A DNA stretch of 64,000 nt from Hyaloscypha bicolor E (GCF_002865645.1 NW_020194555.1:1-64000), one strand, 5' to 3'. Numbered from the stretch's first letter, positions 11,031 through 22,192 are shown. Translations and numbers: made by a program. Notes: generated by a model not told the origin, from the letters alone.

Positions 11031-13362
11031 ATGCAGAGCGGCGACAAAGTCGAAAGGGGCAAAACTACATTAGCTCTGTATAAATACGCACCATTGTCTA
11101 GCTCGGATTTCAGACTCCTGGTTGTGGAGGGAGGAAAAGCAGATACTCCTATTATCACAAGCCTTCGAAGAACGAGTTACTTGCCAAGTCAGACAACTGG
11201 TATCCTCTCAACTATCTCCCGAATTGACCTAAATGACGAGGCTGCAATGCTTTTGGACTGGGATGCTATCTCCTATGCATGGGAAGGCCAACAACCATCA
11301 GAGACCATACTTGTTGATGGTCAAGAGCTTGGAGTTACGCCAAATGTCATGGGGATTATCAAGGATCTCCGGAAGCTAGACCAAGGGCTGTGCTATGGAT
11401 TGATGCTATATGCATTAATTAAGCCGATCAAGCCGAGAAAAATTTTCAAGTCTCAATAATGAGAAGCATATAAGGTTATCAAAACGCAAAGCGTGTCGTT
11501 ATTTGGCTGGGGCCAGAAACATTCTTTGGCGAAGATCGGACCGGTGCTGCCTTAGATGCAGTCTCATGGCTGCACTCTAAGATCCGAATGGGCCTAGGGG
11601 AATCCTTTACTAGCTTATCACTTGGAGAGAGGCCTCAGTTTGAGAATCTATTCGACTGCTTTAAGAGAGAAAGAAACTACGAGATCAGAGAGATACTTCC
11701 ATCACTTTCTAGAAACATCTCTCAAAGACCAGCCACACCTGCTGGTTCGCCTTTTGAAACCGCTGTACAATGCCCTTGGTTCATATGGATCTGGGTTGTT
11801 CAGGAAGCAATACTGGCAAAAGTTCTTTTCGTCCAGGTCGGCTCTCGATGCGTGCTCTGGAGGGAGTTCGCAATAACTGCATTGAGATTCCTCACAAACT
11901 CTGAAGCAGACATTGCACTGAAACTTAATTCAGATGATTGTTATACTCGATACTTCCATCAACAGTATAGCGAGAGCACAAAGTCGGGAATTTCTATGAT
12001 TTATCTCATAGAAACGCTGAGAAAATGGGCTCGGTGGTCAAAGTACCCAATTGCTCCTTCAGTGGTGGCTCTCATGTGCAAAAACTGCCAGGCAGTGTGA
12101 GAAATGAATAGATTAGATTAGATTAATGGCTATTAATCTAATCTAATCATGAAATATTCTCATTAGTCATATTCTATTCACGAATTGATTAAGCTCATCA
12201 TGAATATGTATGAATACCTCGATTGATACACACGTGACTGGGTGGTCAGGTGATAGACTAACCTAATTAGGCAAGGATCTTGCTCTAGCACTGACTTAGC
12301 GAGCTTTTCTCTCGACTATTTAGGAGCGCTAGAGCTAGATCCTTACCTAATTAGATTAGTCTATCAGGTACTGCGGTCACGTGTGTATTAATCAAGGTAT
12401 TCATGAATATTCATGATTAATTATTACGTTAATTATATTCTAATCAACTTATTCATGAATATTCATGATTAATGTGATTAATTTTTTTCGCACACTGCTG
12501 CCAGGCAACAATTCCGAATGACAAGATATATGCTGTTATCGCGCTTTTTGGACTAAAAAGCTCTTTGTCGATGGTTGGACTGAGCGCCGATTACAACTTA
12601 TCTGCGCCGGAGGTTTACAAAGACTTTGTCGCCTGGTGCCTCCGACGAGAGCTAAGCTTAGGCATCTTAGCCCAACAGCGGTACAATAACGGTAAAGTCA
12701 AACCATCGCCTGATTATCCAATACTTCCTTCCTGGGCTACAGATTGGAGCGGAGTTAGCGGGTCCCTGAATTTCAACACTACGGAGACTAATCCCCTTGG
12801 TGGGAGGCTGAAGCATAGACAAAGAAATTGGGTTGATCATTGTTGCAGACGAGATGGAGATACGTTAATTGTTGGAGGTTTCACGATTGACACCATCAAG
12901 GAGCCAGCTCCCCCAAGAGTCTACTATGACCGCGACTCACAAAAGAAGTGGATTGAGTCCATACCGGAGGGCCGGGAAGAAAATTCTATATTGTTTCCCT
13001 GTGGACCACACAGTGCCGCTCAAAGCACCGCTGAGAAATTTCTAGATATGCCACATATGTGGCGAGATGGTAAGACATTATCTATTCCGAGATCAACAAA
13101 GTTTACTCGTACGCTCTTGACGGTAAAAGGTTGTCTTGCTGTTACATTTCCATATATGAATTACGAGAACAAGCCTAAAGTGTGTGCTCTATACGGTGGA
13201 CGAGCCCTGTTTATTCTGCAACCAGTCCTCGGGAATACTTCTGGAACGCCACTTTACAATCTTGTCTGTGGCGACTGTCTTATTGATGGGTTTCAGAATG
13301 GCAAAGGGATTCAAATGGCGAGAAGGCTTGGCTTGCAAGAAATGGAATTTCGCATAGTGTGA
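11031..13362 (+). pseudogene. HET-domain gene, broken by frameshift, stops and a MITE
   Basis: HET proteins mediate allorecognition and cell death on fusion of unlike hyphae. The ATG is at 11031. The first conserved HET block (WDAISYAWEGQ) is at about residues 83-93. Near 11390 the frame shifts by one base; in the new frame the second block reads LWIDAICIN and then meets TAA where HET genes have a Gln codon, with another TAA about 21 codons on. Further similarity (VVIWLGPET, later a WVVQEA block) continues to 12092. There a 405-bp MITE interrupts the gene. If the MITE and one copy of its target duplication are left out, the frame runs on as CQA then TIPNDKIYAVIALFGL, the usual end of a HET domain, and continues to a TGA at 13362. 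At least four lesions make it non-functional. The stops look like RIP-type C-to-T changes. Confidence 0.85.
12093..12497. mobile_element. hAT-like MITE, 405 bp, fold-back, inside the HET pseudogene
   Basis: The ends are CAGTGTG and CACACTG (perfect 7-bp terminal inverted repeats, extending imperfectly to GAAA). The element is flanked on both sides by the same 8 bp, CTGCCAGG (12085-12092 and 12498-12505). An 8-bp duplication with CAG...CTG ends is typical of hAT transposons. Internally it is a long imperfect palindrome: GATAGACTAACCTAATTAG on the left pairs with CTAATTAGATTAGTCTATC on the right, and ACACACGTGAC with GTCACGTGTGT. No transposase is encoded, so it depends on another element. Each arm carries a CACGTG hexamer. 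Confidence 0.85.
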
Positions 13363-13714
13363 GCAGTTTCTGAAAAGTATATCTGCTCCATCGCAAGATG
13401 CGACCCGCATCAAGTAATACATACATCACTGTTGCAGTAACCTAGTCATTTGGTGACATGGTCCAACATCTTCTCTTGAACACATGTTAGTTTAAAAGGA
13501 TAGCAATTGCAATGATATCACAAGCATTTGTCACTATTCACAAGTACACAGCCGCAAAAGTGAATTTATATTACAGAAGATGTCTTCCTGTCTACATTTT
13601 CGAGGCCACTCACTGAAAATGGCCTGCCGCTAACCCCACAAATGCACCAGATACCTGCCCATGAAACCATCTGTTCAAGTATTTTCAAAGAATTCTCAAA
13701 ATACATCAATTAAC
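13363..13714. other. Intergenic, convergent 3' regions
   Basis: Lies between the 3' end of the HET pseudogene and the 3' end of the minus-strand protease. No gene or repeat was recognised. Confidence 0.5.
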
Positions 13715-15373
13715 TTAAATGATGAGTCCCGCGCCAAATAACGAAGCTGCGGTGACAAGTAACCCCTGCACCAACAATCCCCTCCACCATCCACCCATGA
13801 AGTCCTTGACACTTCCAGCCGAAGCATTCTTCTTCGCAGTGCTAGTTGACCCAACGCCCTTCGCAGTCGTCGTCGCACCCGTACCCACAAGATTCGTAGC
13901 CCGGTTAGAATACGTCGTCTTGTACCCCGTCAGTGCACTGTCGCCATTCCCAGTTCCAATTGCCGTTCCGACAAAGGTGGGAACACCGCTAATGACCGTT
14001 GGCTGAGGAGCGATATCTTGCGTTGCCGTCAGAGCAGGAGTAGAAGCCACAACCGCAATAGTGCCAGGGAGGTCCTGGGTATCGGTTGCTGCGGTGATGG
14101 CTACGAGGTTGGAGCTCGTTACGTTGAAGATCGTTTGCGCAATGCCGATTTGTCGGTTATCGATATCATAGACGACGTATGCGGAGCGCAGGAACGTGTC
14201 TCCTAAGAGCAAAGGCTCGTTTGGTTGAGAGGGCGCTGAGAGACCCAGTCTGCAGATTGCGTTGCCTTTAGAGTCTGTGATGGGGTTTCCGGTCCTGAAG
14301 TTGATAAGAGGAGTGGCGAGCTGGTGGAAAGGTACTGAGATGACGGGTCCAGTTGGGCCGGCGAACTGATAGTCGAGAGTTCCTGTCATGCCACCGAGAT
14401 CGCATCTTATGACCCAAGAGTAAGTTGGGTCATCCACAGCACCAAGGTAAGCTACGATCTCGCTGAGAAGGTCTTGAGGAATGATGGTGAAAGCAGTGCC
14501 GCTGTCGAGAATCACAATGTTGGGCATGTTGCTAGTCGTCAGGACAGTTGACCCCGTGCTGTCGGTCACTCCCACGGAGCTCAGGACAACTCCAAAAGAA
14601 GTGTATTGCCCTGACTGGGCGTCTGGTTGAATGTCCAGGATGCCAAGATCACCCTGGAATTTGGCCTTGTCATAGCCCCCGAACACGATGGATCCCGTAG
14701 CGGCATCCAGATCGTCCAGGTACAAGCTGTATGAACGAGTACCGACCAATCCTTGACTCTTCATAACATCCAGTAGGTTGGGGTAGGGCGTGGCGTCCAT
14801 GCCCTGTGCTACTTTCGAGGCATAGAGCGCTTCATTTGTGTTGAAGCCAATGCCCATAATTCCCGTATTAACAGACACAGCCAGGGACGCAACTCCCATA
14901 GTAAGATTCTTGACCGTTTTCTGTCCGATGCTGAAAGTGTCTGCAATATAATCTCCTTCCACGCCAGAGCCTTGGGTAAAGTACTGGATCTTGAAGGTGC
15001 CTTCACTGAGGAGAGTGAGGGAAGTAGATGCAGTCTCATCAAATTCTCCTCCAGAACACGTAGATGTGGTGCCGTCGCAAGAATTTACTCCGAACATCCA
15101 CACATCCGACGATCCTGTGTCGATGTCCAATGCAACCTCTTGGGGCGGGGTTCCTACACTGGCGTTGACATAGTAGAATCCGCCGCCAAGAAAGGGTACG
15201 TTTCCGAGATCCACTGTAAATGGAGCACGCTTTCCCAAACGCTCCATATCCCGCTTCCGAAGAGCCTGGGCGTGCTTCTCGTGGTTTCTGTATGTTCTGA
15301 GAGAGATTGTGCCTGGTTCGGCGAGGCACAGGCTGCCAAGGCCTAACAATACCCAGAAAACGATCGCGTGCAT
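13715..15373 (-). CDS. Yapsin-like GPI-anchored aspartic protease
   Basis: A single-exon gene of 552 residues; the start is the ATG at 15373, directly before a signal peptide (MHAIVFWVLLGLGSLCLA). A propeptide with Kex2-type KR pairs at about residues 40-41 and 48-49 follows. The two catalytic motifs of pepsin-family (A1) proteases are present: DTGSSDVW with Asp85, and DSGTAF with Asp290. After the catalytic domain (to about residue 435) there is a Ser/Thr/Ala-rich stalk, and the last ~20 residues are hydrophobic (LLVQGLLVTAASLFGAGLII), the shape of a GPI-anchor signal. Such enzymes cleave proproteins or wall proteins at the plasma membrane or cell wall. The second motif is DSG rather than DTG, which is common in this family. 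Substrate is unknown. Confidence 0.9.
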   Translation of the reverse strand: MHAIVFWVLLGLGSLCLAEPGTISLRTYRNHEKHAQALRKRDMERLGKRAPFTVDLGNVPFLGGGFYYVNASVGTPPQEVALDIDTGSSDVWMFGVNSCDGTTSTCSGGEFDETASTSLTLLSEGTFKIQYFTQGSGVEGDYIADTFSIGQKTVKNLTMGVASLAVSVNTGIMGIGFNTNEALYASKVAQGMDATPYPNLLDVMKSQGLVGTRSYSLYLDDLDAATGSIVFGGYDKAKFQGDLGILDIQPDAQSGQYTSFGVVLSSVGVTDSTGSTVLTTSNMPNIVILDSGTAFTIIPQDLLSEIVAYLGAVDDPTYSWVIRCDLGGMTGTLDYQFAGPTGPVISVPFHQLATPLINFRTGNPITDSKGNAICRLGLSAPSQPNEPLLLGDTFLRSAYVVYDIDNRQIGIAQTIFNVTSSNLVAITAATDTQDLPGTIAVVASTPALTATQDIAPQPTVISGVPTFVGTAIGTGNGDSALTGYKTTYSNRATNLVGTGATTTAKGVGSTSTAKKNASAGSVKDFMGGWWRGLLVQGLLVTAASLFGAGLII

Positions 15374-15988
15374 CGCGATTCGGGGATTGACGTACGGGGG
15401 GAAGAGACTCAAATTGTACAACCGGTTGGCGAGATCAGGTCGGAATAATGCTTTCCCCAGTTGCAAGAAGAGACTGATTTAAGGTTAAATGGGCCGTTAG
15501 GATATATGAGACGATCACTTCATCTTAAAATTTTCTGTTTGGTAGCCTGGTCAGCTGAGATATGCATGAGTAAGGCGAAGCCATCCGACAAACTGGGCCT
15601 ACTTTTGTCTCATAATCAGCCCAAAGGGCGCCACTTCGCGAAACTCAGGGAGCTGAATGGACGCCAAACTGCTCGATTCGGGCCAGGCACCCAGACGAGG
15701 GAGGCTGGGGCGAACGGGGGGAGATGAGCCCAGCCAAGCACCCGCATCAACTTGTCGCTTTTTTCTGAAAACGATTGGCGGTCAATAAGAGTGCGGTATT
15801 TAAGCTTTAAAACAATTTCCCCACCTCCATGCAGAGTTGAGGCTCCGGAGGAACCGATAGGCGGCCACCTGGAGCAACTGGGTATTTAGTATTCCTTGCA
15901 AAACACGAAAAGTATTTCGGGACAAACGGTCGACTCCAATCTCCAACGATAAAAGGAACCTATAGTACGAAAGTAGTTATTCCATCGC
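15374..15988. other. Intergenic between two minus-strand genes
   Basis: Holds the promoter side of the aspartic protease and the 3' region of the acyl-CoA synthetase. Small open frames here look spurious, and no repeat was seen. Confidence 0.5.
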
Positions 15989-18334
15989 CTACTTGTTCTT
16001 CGCGTACGCCATCTCGATGGTTTTCCGATGCCTCTCAAAAATGCCCCTCCTGTTCAGTTTCAGGGTTGCGGTGATCATGTTCTGTTTACTGTTAGCACTG
16101 AACTCGGGAAAGACGGCGCCTGGGTCTACATTTTGAGGCGTCCATTCTTCATCCGCAACCACCACACCAGCAATAATTTCGATACCCGCGAAGGAAGCTT
16201 TTCTCCCCACGGCTTGCAACTGCTTCAATACTTCTTGCTGAATTCTCTCATCATAGACCAGATCACCGATTCCGTGGCCCTGCACACCAATTGCATCAGC
16301 GAGCTTCTTCAGAGCAGGCTCAGCAGGAACGATAATGGCTATGGGATGCGTTTCTGTGATCGATGCGTAGACGCAGATGTTGGCCACCACGGTTGCTGAG
16401 CGATACACGGATTCCAGCTGTCCAAAAATCAGCACTCCCACATATCGAAAAAGGCAGGAGAAATTGAAATACCTTCTCTAAGGCAATGTACTCTCCATTC
16501 AACGTCTTCACGAGATTCTTCTTCCTATCGATAATCTTGAGATGTCCGTTTGCATCCCACTCCCCAATATCTCCCGTCTTGAACCATCCTCCCTCAAACG
16601 CAGCTTTCGTCTCTTCCTCATTTTGATAATATCCTTCCGTGATGCTAGGCCCTCGGATCCAGATTTCTCCTTGCGGTCGTGGGGTATTTGTTGCGAAGTA
16701 GCCCGCATCTGGGAAATCGACAAGCTTGATCTCAATGCACGCCGGAATGCCGCCAAGAGCATCGACCGTCCAGGCTTTGGGGTCACATAGTGCACCCATT
16801 CTGCCAGAAATTAGCGCCGGATTTGAAGGAAAGGGGGGATAAGTACGCCGCCGTCTCAGTCGATCCGTATCCGCTGACCATCGGGGTGACGGCCAAAGAG
16901 ATGAACTCCTGTGTTTCCCTTGCAATGGGAGCTGCACCGTTGAAGCAGAATCTCAACCGTCCTCCCGTTGCTTCCTTGACCTTGTTAAAAACAATGGAGT
17001 CTAACAAGAAACTTCCAGGAAGTCCATTCGCCATGAGAAACCTGGCTTCATCAGAATTGCTCTCCAAAGAAAGGGGTCTCATACCTCTTCGTATAAAACG
17101 CCGACCAGAAAAGGCTCTCCACAATCCTTCCCCCTCGACTCACGTTCGCAATAATCCCCTTCTTAACAGTCTCCCAAACAGCGGGTATACCAACTAACAA
17201 CGTCGGTTTCAACTCCTGGATATCACCTTTGCAATTCCTGACATTGGCTTCCGACAAGGTCCGAGGTGAGCCATAGCCCATTGTTCCACCCCAATAGATA
17301 CATAAGTTCTCAAACACGAATTCAAATATGTGGGCTAGAGGGAGATATGATAGCAAACAATCACCGGGGCCTATGTACTCCCCGAAAACACTGTTTCCTC
17401 CGGCGACAGCCGCTACAACATTTGCATGCTTCAACTCCACTCCTTTTGGAGTCCCGCCGGATCCAGAAGTGTACATGATACACGCCAGATCTTCCGGCTT
17501 CGGCGGCGTTGCAGGGACAGGATTCGATTCTCCAAGTTGACGCAACTCCTCAAAACTGATGACCGTCAAATGCTCGTGAGAGTTTTTGAGGACATCTAAA
17601 TCCTCCTGTCGAATCTCATGTTCGCTATCTGTGTTGTGAATGATGACTTCGATGTCCTTAGCATCTTTCAGGGTGTTGATCAAAGTCTTCAGTAACTGCG
17701 GTTCCAGGAAAATAGCCTTCGCCTTCGTGGCAAGCAGTGAATGCCGGAGTCCTTCCTCACCGAGGGTTTCGTAGGCAGTGACGATAGCCATGGATTGAGA
17801 CATCGCACCGTGTGCAACGGCGAGCCAATGTGCACTCGTCGAAGCAAACATGTGCACCCTGTCCGGGGCCTCAAGACCGAGTTTCCGGAATCCAGCCCCC
17901 AGTTGCAACACCTGCGTCTCATACTCCTTGAAACTCAGATACTTATACCCGCTCAGCTCAAAATAAGTCCAGCTTTTATCGACATCCTGCACTTCTCCAT
18001 TGACCATCTTCTTGACCTTCTTGGTCTCGTGATGCTTCTTGATTAAAGTCCGTGATCCTATCGCTTTCTGGTCCCCGAACTTGGAGGCTCCATGCTTCAC
18101 TATGTCGTATATCGTCGCGATGCTTTCTTCGGGCCGAGAAAGCAGTTTCTTAGCATAGTTGGCATTGCGTCTAGGTATTGTCTCGCCCTCGACTTGAGGG
18201 CTGCCTGATACCTCCACGGTGAAAGGTGGCCGTTTGACCATTCGCGGCTCAAAGACCGTGGATTTGGAAGCCATGTTTGGGAAGAACAGAAACGACAAGA
18301 CTAGAAGAAGAAAGGAGAAGAGGAGAATACCCAT
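15989..18334 (-). CDS. Long-chain fatty acid-CoA ligase (Faa family)
   Basis: Four exons (18334-17085, 17041-16847, 16800-16473, 16417-15989) with introns of 43, 46 and 55 bp give 733 residues, the normal size for fungal Faa proteins. The ATG at 18334 is chosen because it begins a hydrophobic anchor (MGILLFSFLLLVLSFLFF) and no ATG lies upstream in frame. The enzyme activates long-chain fatty acids with ATP and CoA. Visible motifs are the AMP-binding loop YTSGSGGTPKG, the GYGSTETAA motif split by intron 2, and GDIGEWDANGHLKIIDRKK with NGEYIALEKLES, which confirms intron 3. In the ATP loop the usual SGSTG is SGSGG. The N-terminal anchor suggests ER, lipid-droplet or peroxisomal membrane. A CACGTG lies about 150 bp upstream, and a bHLH gene is next upstream on the same strand. 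Confidence 0.93.
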
Positions 18335-18484
18335 GGTAATGTAACGAACATTGTCCCTACTTGTATGTGTCAACTTCCGAGTAAATTGTTGAGAGACAGG
18401 GAGGTCAGGGTCGGGCGGGGATTGCCCCGCTTGATTATGAATTGAGAAAGGCCGAGGTTGTTAGAGGGCATTTTCCGGCCACTG

Positions 18485-18490
18485 CACGTG
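18485..18490. promoter_or_regulatory. CACGTG E-box upstream of the acyl-CoA synthetase
   Basis: A palindromic CACGTG lies about 150 bp before the synthetase start codon. Class-B bHLH proteins bind this sequence, and the neighbouring gene encodes such a factor. A functional link is inference only. Confidence 0.3.
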
Positions 18491-18791
18491 AAGCTTCAAG
18501 GGGCACAACGGGGTTTGAATTCGCCCGCAAACTAATCATTCTTCTTAAAGTTCCTCTTGTGTGGGGGAATGTATTATTTTTGAATCGTATAACACTGTAC
18601 AATGTAACATCCAAGATTTCGCTGAATTAAATTGTCCCAACAGTTTCCAGTCCTTCAGAGCGCCCTACATTTCCAATTCCCAAGCAAAAGAGCACAAAGC
18701 CTGAAAATAACTAACAAGGTAACGATGACCTGTCCCAATATTATACAGAGAGCTAGCGTAATTCTCTAACGGATAACAGACAAGAGCTATC

Positions 18792-19833
18792 TCACTCCCC
18801 TGCAATACCTACCCCTCCTTGCCTCCCAACAATATGATCCAAAATAGCAATATGCTGCTTCAGCTTTACAACCTCCCTCTCTAGAACATCGTTTCGAGCT
18901 TCAAGTTGCTGTAGTCTTTCTTTGGCTCGGGTCATGATGAGGGATTTTGATGGTTTGGTACGTGCTGGTTGACCATGTTAGCTGGGTGGATTCCATAACT
19001 GGAAGTTGAAAGTAGAGAGTGTGGGAAGGAATTAGTTTGGGGAGGAAAGAGGTAAGGGTTCAGGGGAGCTTACAGTCGGCAGGCGTTTCAAAGAGATACA
19101 GTCCAAGCTCGGAGATTTTGTCGTTTAATCGGTCGCGATAGTCTACAGGGGATCTGTTAGCAATTTGGAATTGACTAGAAATACATCGAGGGAAGGATGA
19201 GCGGGTTTATAGAGTGGGAGGTGAAGACAAGTGTCGGCCGGAGATGGAACATACTTCTCTCCACGACAGTATGTGCCTTCCTTGCATTACTCAGCGAGGC
19301 CTCGGTCGTAGACTTGCTTCTCCGATGCGCCGGTCTCGACGTCAATTTCGGAACAGGATCGCATTTCCTTAAACTCGGGCTCCAAGAGTAATCATCTGGA
19401 TCCACTTCGACCATTTCTTCATCGTCGCAGTTGCCGGCGCGATCGACTTTTTGTAATGGGGCGTTGGATGGTGGATATCGGCCATCATAAACAGGAATAA
19501 TTGGCTCCACTCTAGCCGATCTTGCGTCAGATGGAAAGGTTGCATTGTTTGGACTGTTGGTTATCGATGGTAGAGATGCGGTGTAATTCGAGTGGGGAGA
19601 TTCGAGTGGGGTGTATGACATTCCTGGCGGGTACCCAAGGGCTGCCGTTGTATATTGCAAAAGTGGAATATCAATAGATCTTGACATCTCCCAACCCAAC
19701 GCGGAATTGCTCCATTGGTGCTGTGTGGGATTAGCAAAGCAGTAACAAACTGAGGGGCGTGACTTACATCCCAGCCAGCACCTTGAGTACCTCCGCGTGC
19801 AGGCAACGGGAAATAATTAGGTCTTGGTTCCAT
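18792..19833 (-). CDS. bHLH transcription factor
   Basis: Four exons (19833-19768, 19720-19255, 19142-19074, 18964-18792) give 257 residues. Introns are 47, 112 and 109 bp, with good donors and CTAAC- or CTAAT-type branch points. The N-terminal two thirds are polar, Ser/Pro-rich and acidic around residue 115. The bHLH domain spans the last ~85 residues: the basic region AHTVVERNYR has His172, Glu176 and Arg180, the pattern for CACGTG binding; helix 1 is RLNDKISELGLYLF; a loop follows; helix 2 is SLIMTRAKERLQQLE. A short leucine-zipper-like coil (NDVLEREVVKLKQHIAIL) follows, so the protein probably dimerises through a bHLH-zip. Introns 2 and 3 both fall inside the domain and are fixed by the motif. 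Target genes are unknown. Confidence 0.85.
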
Positions 19834-21317
19834 GTTGTACGGTCACGAATGAAAGACTGAGGTGGTGTTGTCGTAAGCTCGCCTGCTTTCGATTTGCTTC
19901 GATGCCCTCGCCTTATGGGATCCTCAGTGCTTCTCTCCTCAGCCATCTTAGCCTCCATAGCCTGCTGTCCGATTCGATTCGCTTGACAAGAAAGTTAGTT
20001 GAGGACTGGCGTTGACCCCACGGCACTAATGTGGGTCATGGGCCAAGTGTTCAGCCGCTCTTGTGCCGCCACTGGGAAGGACTGTGACGGGGACCTGCCT
20101 TGCGCAGATCTCGGAGGCGAGAGAAAAGCTTGACTAAAACATGAGAATCAACGAATGCTGGAATACCTTGCTTGGAAACGAAAGAAAGAAAGAAGAAATA
20201 GCTCGTAGCCCTGCCCAACGATCCATTCACAGTGTCCCTTAACAGCGATTGCCACGTCCCCAAGATGAAGAAACAAGATCCATAGAAAGAGCCAGACTGG
20301 AAGTGGAGGGCTGTGCCAATCGGCTCGTTCCCAACTTTGCTGAGCATTGGCTGCTGTGGGGCGTCTCGACGCTTGGCATGCGGGGTTCCCGGGTCAGCTT
20401 GTCGCCACAACTCCAGTTACTGGAGAAGGTCTTTCGGTCGGGACCCCACAACCTGTCTGACGGGACAACAGGCTACCAAGTCCAGTATCACCAACGGGAG
20501 ATCGACGCGATCCTCCCTCCTGAGGGAATCCGGGACTTACTTAACGGGTAAATCCAGATTGCGCTAAATGCTGCATATCACGTCTTGGAGGACCCCGCAA
20601 GGACCCGAAAGGGTGGACAGAAGAATCGGTACTCATTTTCAATGTCCCAAGTCAACCATGGGCATTCATTTGAACTCTAGCGGTGCAGGAACTGATATTC
20701 TAGAATTTCCAACAACAACTGAAAGGAGTAGACATTAAGGTACAATATCGCATGTGTACATTGAGTGGGGAAGCATTTGCATTGCCCAGCTTGACTTGGA
20801 ATGTTGCAAAGGAGGGCCGCTTTCCCGTCCATCGCGAAGCTTGTGAAAGGGAAGCCGAGAAACTCGCCATCGTCGAATTGATGGGACTGGGTGGAAGCTT
20901 GGCCTGGTGCTGAACTCAGCCGCTCCATTCGCAAATCGTGCGAGGCTTCCCAAACACGGTCCAAGAGATCCGGCTTGAGAGAGCATGAATATATTTGGTG
21001 AGGGGAACTAGGATATGACAGGTCCGCCCAAGCATAACTAGACGAAAACGGAATACTTTGACATTCCTCCGTCCCAAGCCACGAGTGCCAAGCACTTGGC
21101 GAGGTCTCGCGCACGGCGCCGCCAAGGGAAATCTTGACTTTTTGGGATTGCAAAAAAGCGCCATCGCTCGCTAGGGACTTGCATCCCATCCTTATCTCAT
21201 GCGCATCCTCGTATTGAGTACTCGGAGAGCCAAGTTTGGCTGAAAGAAACAAGGAATATCTTGACACGCCGATTGGTGCCTTGCACCATAACCTGGGGAC
21301 TGGACGCCAATAACTTG
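19834..21317. other. Intergenic, no supported gene
   Basis: About 1.5 kb upstream of the bHLH gene. A 196-codon minus-strand open frame at 20677-21267 begins MSRYSLFLSAK and is Ser-rich, but shows no domain, no signal and no intron partner. I do not call it a gene. Nothing else was recognised. Confidence 0.45.
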
Positions 21318-21325
21318 AGACAAGT

Positions 21326-22094
21326 CTAAGGGCCTGTTTTGTACGATCATATGTCTTTTAATTGCTAGTAATTACCAATAACTATTACTAGCTTTTAATA
21401 CTCGATATTCAAAGCTCGTATATACTTTGTATATAGATTAAAAGTGTTTTGCAAGATATTAATTGTCACGATAAGGTGATGTTGCAGTGGTGGTAAAGAG
21501 CTTGAATTGAGCTGAAGGCTGCCTGCCAGGCTAAAAGCACTGGCTACACGCTAAGTCACGTGCAGTGGTACCACGTAACATTAATACTTAATTGTTATAA
21601 GTATTATTAATTATTAGAAAATGAAAAATAAGAAATTAATAAAGTTAAAAATGAAAAATAAATAAGTTAATAGAAATAATATTAAAACTCTTATAATTAT
21701 ATTAATTATTAAGTACTTATATCTTATAAATATTAGTTTTAAATATTAATAAATTATTAATATTTAAAGACATATTTAAATAAAATAAGCTTTAATTACA
21801 AATTTTAAAGCTTAGGATTTATTTATTATAAAAGTATACTATAATTAAAAAAATTACTTTTTTCTTTTATATTAAAACTAATTTTTATATAAAATATAAT
21901 TTTTATAATTAAATATAATTTTTATAATTAAATATAATTTTTATAATCAAATATAATTTTTATAATCAAATATAATTTTTATAATCAAATATAAATCTTA
22001 TAAAAGTAATAATTACTAGTATATAAATATATATAAAACGCTTTTATTTCTAATAGTTGAAAGCTAGTATTTGAAGGTTGAGACACAGGCCCTA
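21326..22094. mobile_element. AT-rich element with AGGGCCTGT terminal inverted repeats
   Basis: The left end reads AAGGGCCTGTTTTGT and the right end ACAGGCCCT, so AGGGCCTGT is inverted at the two ends. Flanks AGACAAGT (21318-21325) and AGATAAGT (22095-22102) match at 7 of 8 bases and differ by a C-to-T change, so they could be an 8-bp target duplication. One or two extra bases at the left end make the boundary uncertain. Subterminal sequences are also roughly inverted (GCTAGTAATTACC and AAAGCTAGTA). The inside is AT-rich, carries a 19-bp tandem repeat and has no open frame. It is best read as a non-autonomous, RIP-altered DNA transposon lying between genes. Confidence 0.55.
21893..21993. repeat. 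19-bp AT-rich tandem repeat, about 5 copies
   Basis: The unit is close to AAATATAATTTTTATAATC. The first copies have ATTA where later ones have ATCA, so the array has begun to diverge. It lies inside the inverted-repeat element at 21326-22094. Confidence 0.7.
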
Positions 22095-22192
22095 AGATAA
22101 GTAAGGAAAACAGAAAGGGTAATCAAGGAATCAAGCTGAAGCGAAGTTGAAAGGCTGAATTTTTATGACGAGAATTGTTGAAACACCTAAGT

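Noticed and set aside
20677..21267. 196-codon minus-strand frame
   Set aside because: No domain, signal or intron partner; could be chance in a GC-balanced region.
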